Program-made: the position numbers and the translations under genes | Notes under the pieces: generated by a model | Database searches by the model: none | Told to the model about the DNA's origin: nothing | Seen by the model: only the letters and a program-made list of their open reading frames with translations | Shown: piece by piece, positions 62,758 through 64,000 of the stretch | Layout: every line of letters begins with the position of its first letter | Numbering within the stretch: position 1 is the stretch's first letter | Assembly (NCBI RefSeq): GCF_002269505.1 | Contig: NZ_NQKQ01000002.1 | Coordinates: 186,001 to 250,000 of the forward strand | DNA length: 64,000 nucleotides | Reading direction: 5' to 3' | DNA from: Pseudomonas fragi | GTDB lineage: Bacteria; Pseudomonadota; Gammaproteobacteria; Pseudomonadales; Pseudomonadaceae

Positions 62758-64000
62758 ATGTTTGCGCCTTTGTTAAAGAAACTTTTTGGAAGCAAGAACG
62801 AGCGCGAAGTTAAACGCATGCTCAAGACAGTACAGGTCGTCAATTCCTTCGAAGAGCAGATGGTTGCCCTGACCGATGAGCAATTGCGCGCCAAGACCGA
62901 AGAGTTCAAGGCCCGCATAGCCAAAGGTGAGACCCTCGACCAACTGCTGCCAGAAGCCTTTGCGGTCTGCCGTGAAGCCGGCAAGCGTGTCATGGGCATG
63001 CGTCACTTCGATGTACAGCTGATCGGCGGCATGACCTTGCATGAAGGCATGATCGCAGAAATGCGTACGGGTGAAGGCAAGACCTTGGTAGCAACCCTGG
63101 GCGTTTACCTCAATGCGTTGTCCGGCAAGGGCGTACACGTTGTAACCGTGAACGACTACCTGGCTCGCCGGGATGCCAACTGGATGCGTCCGCTCTACGA
63201 ATTCCTGGGCCTGACGGTCGGTGTTGTCACGCCGTTCCAGCCACCTCAGGAAAAGCGTGAAGCTTATGCGGCCGATATCACTTACGGCACCAACAACGAA
63301 TTCGGTTTCGACTACCTGCGCGACAACATGGCTTTCAGCATGGAAGAAAAATTCCAGCGCGAGCTTAATTTCGCCGTAATCGACGAAGTCGACTCCATCC
63401 TTATCGATGAAGCCCGTACCCCGCTGATCATCTCTGGCCAGGCCGAAGACAGCTCCAAGCTGTACATCGAAATCAACAAGCTGATCCCGCGCCTTGAACA
63501 GCACATCGAAGAAGTTGAAGGCGAAGTCACCAAGGCTGGCCATTACACGATCGATGAAAAAACCCGCCAGGTTGAGCTGAACGAAGCCGGTCACCAGTTT
63601 GTAGAAGACATGCTGACCCAGATCGGCCTGCTCGCCGAAGGCGAAAGCCTGTACTCGGCACACAACCTGGGTTTGTTGACCCACGTATACGCTGCACTGC
63701 GTGCTCACAAGCTGTTCCATCGCAACGTTGAATACATCGTTGAAGACGGTCAGGTATTGCTGGTCGACGAACACACCGGCCGTACCATGCCGGGTCGTCG
63801 TCTGTCCGAAGGCCTGCACCAGGCGATCGAAGCGAAGGAAGGCCTGAACATCCAGGCCGAGAGCCAGACCCTGGCCTCGACCACCTTCCAGAACTACTTC
63901 CGTCTGTACAACAAGCTGTCGGGTATGACCGGTACTGCAGACACCGAAGCGTTCGAATTCCACCAGATCTACGGTCTGTCGGTGATGGTTATCCCGCCGA
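62758..64000 (+). CDS. secA: Preprotein translocase ATPase SecA (3' end outside window)
   Basis: The first 414 residues of SecA, open to the window end. The N-terminus [20 protein letters not shown], Walker A MRTGEGKT at 102-109, and the Walker B region [20 protein letters not shown] are intact, followed by the preprotein-binding domain and the start of NBD1 return ([20 protein letters not shown]). SecA drives protein export through SecYEG. It is partial only because of the window edge. Confidence 0.97.
   Translation, partial: MFAPLLKKLFGSKNEREVKRMLKTVQVVNSFEEQMVALTDEQLRAKTEEFKARIAKGETLDQLLPEAFAVCREAGKRVMGMRHFDVQLIGGMTLHEGMIAEMRTGEGKTLVATLGVYLNALSGKGVHVVTVNDYLARRDANWMRPLYEFLGLTVGVVTPFQPPQEKREAYAADITYGTNNEFGFDYLRDNMAFSMEEKFQRELNFAVIDEVDSILIDEARTPLIISGQAEDSSKLYIEINKLIPRLEQHIEEVEGEVTKAGHYTIDEKTRQVELNEAGHQFVEDMLTQIGLLAEGESLYSAHNLGLLTHVYAALRAHKLFHRNVEYIVEDGQVLLVDEHTGRTMPGRRLSEGLHQAIEAKEGLNIQAESQTLASTTFQNYFRLYNKLSGMTGTADTEAFEFHQIYGLSVMVIPP

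Overview
The window is chromosomal DNA of a Pseudomonas, most likely of the P. fluorescens lineage. The evidence is protein-level kinship: a MvaT nucleoid protein, a 957-residue NrdA with two ATP-cone regions, a PctA-type chemoreceptor beside purU-mvaT-sbcB, and DciA divergent from SecA. Three families of Pseudomonas-style extragenic palindromes are scattered between genes. The species cannot be fixed from sequence alone. No rRNA, tRNA, CRISPR array, transposase or prophage was recognised.

Layout. 1-10.5 kb: an L-fucose module on the minus strand encoding a complete non-phosphorylative route (mutarotase, fucose dehydrogenase, fuconolactonase, fuconate dehydratase, 2-keto-3-deoxy-fuconate dehydrogenase, diketo-acid hydrolase), a FucP permease and a second MFS transporter. 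A divergent FadR-type GntR regulator and two identical operator-like palindromes lie at its head. 10.6-16.1 kb: a response regulator with an EAL domain, a periplasmic histidine acid phosphatase, a glutamine-synthetase-like ligase and an MFS transporter. 16.2-23.9 kb: flagellar genes (ycgR, flgN, flgM, flgA on minus; cheV, cheR, flgB, flgC, flgD, flgE on plus) with clear sigma-54 promoters before flgA and flgB and a FliA promoter before flgM. flgF-L do not follow flgE.

24.1-28.9 kb: a three-gene operon of NCS1 permease, PucR-type regulator and a CodA-family deaminase. The deaminase carries Ser at the position of E. coli CodA Asp314, the change that marks 5-methylcytosine deaminases. A laccase-domain (PgeF-like) gene stands beside it. 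29.0-32.6 kb: nrdA with its terminator and a long control region holding a perfect DnaA box and two NrdR-like boxes; nrdB is not adjacent. 32.6-37.3 kb: bglX, then lemA and two TPM-domain genes.

37.3-39.9 kb: an AT-rich, probably acquired cassette: a LuxR-type HTH microprotein, a membrane protein, a 2-oxoglutarate/Fe(II) oxygenase and a Gly/Ala-rich protein broken by a frameshift. This is the least explained part of the window. 40-46.9 kb: a methyltransferase, a DJ-1/PfpI protein, a ribbon-helix-helix protein, an iron-controlled sigma/anti-sigma/TonB-receptor system (HasI-HasS-HasR-like, without a hemophore gene) and a DUF1508 protein. 47-58.3 kb: a SIR2-like DUF4917 protein and core metabolism and DNA genes (Fe-ADH, fumarase, flavin reductase, pykA, sbcB, mvaT, purU). 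58.3-64 kb: a PctA-like chemoreceptor, a HerA/YjgR ATPase, dciA, and secA, which runs off the window end.
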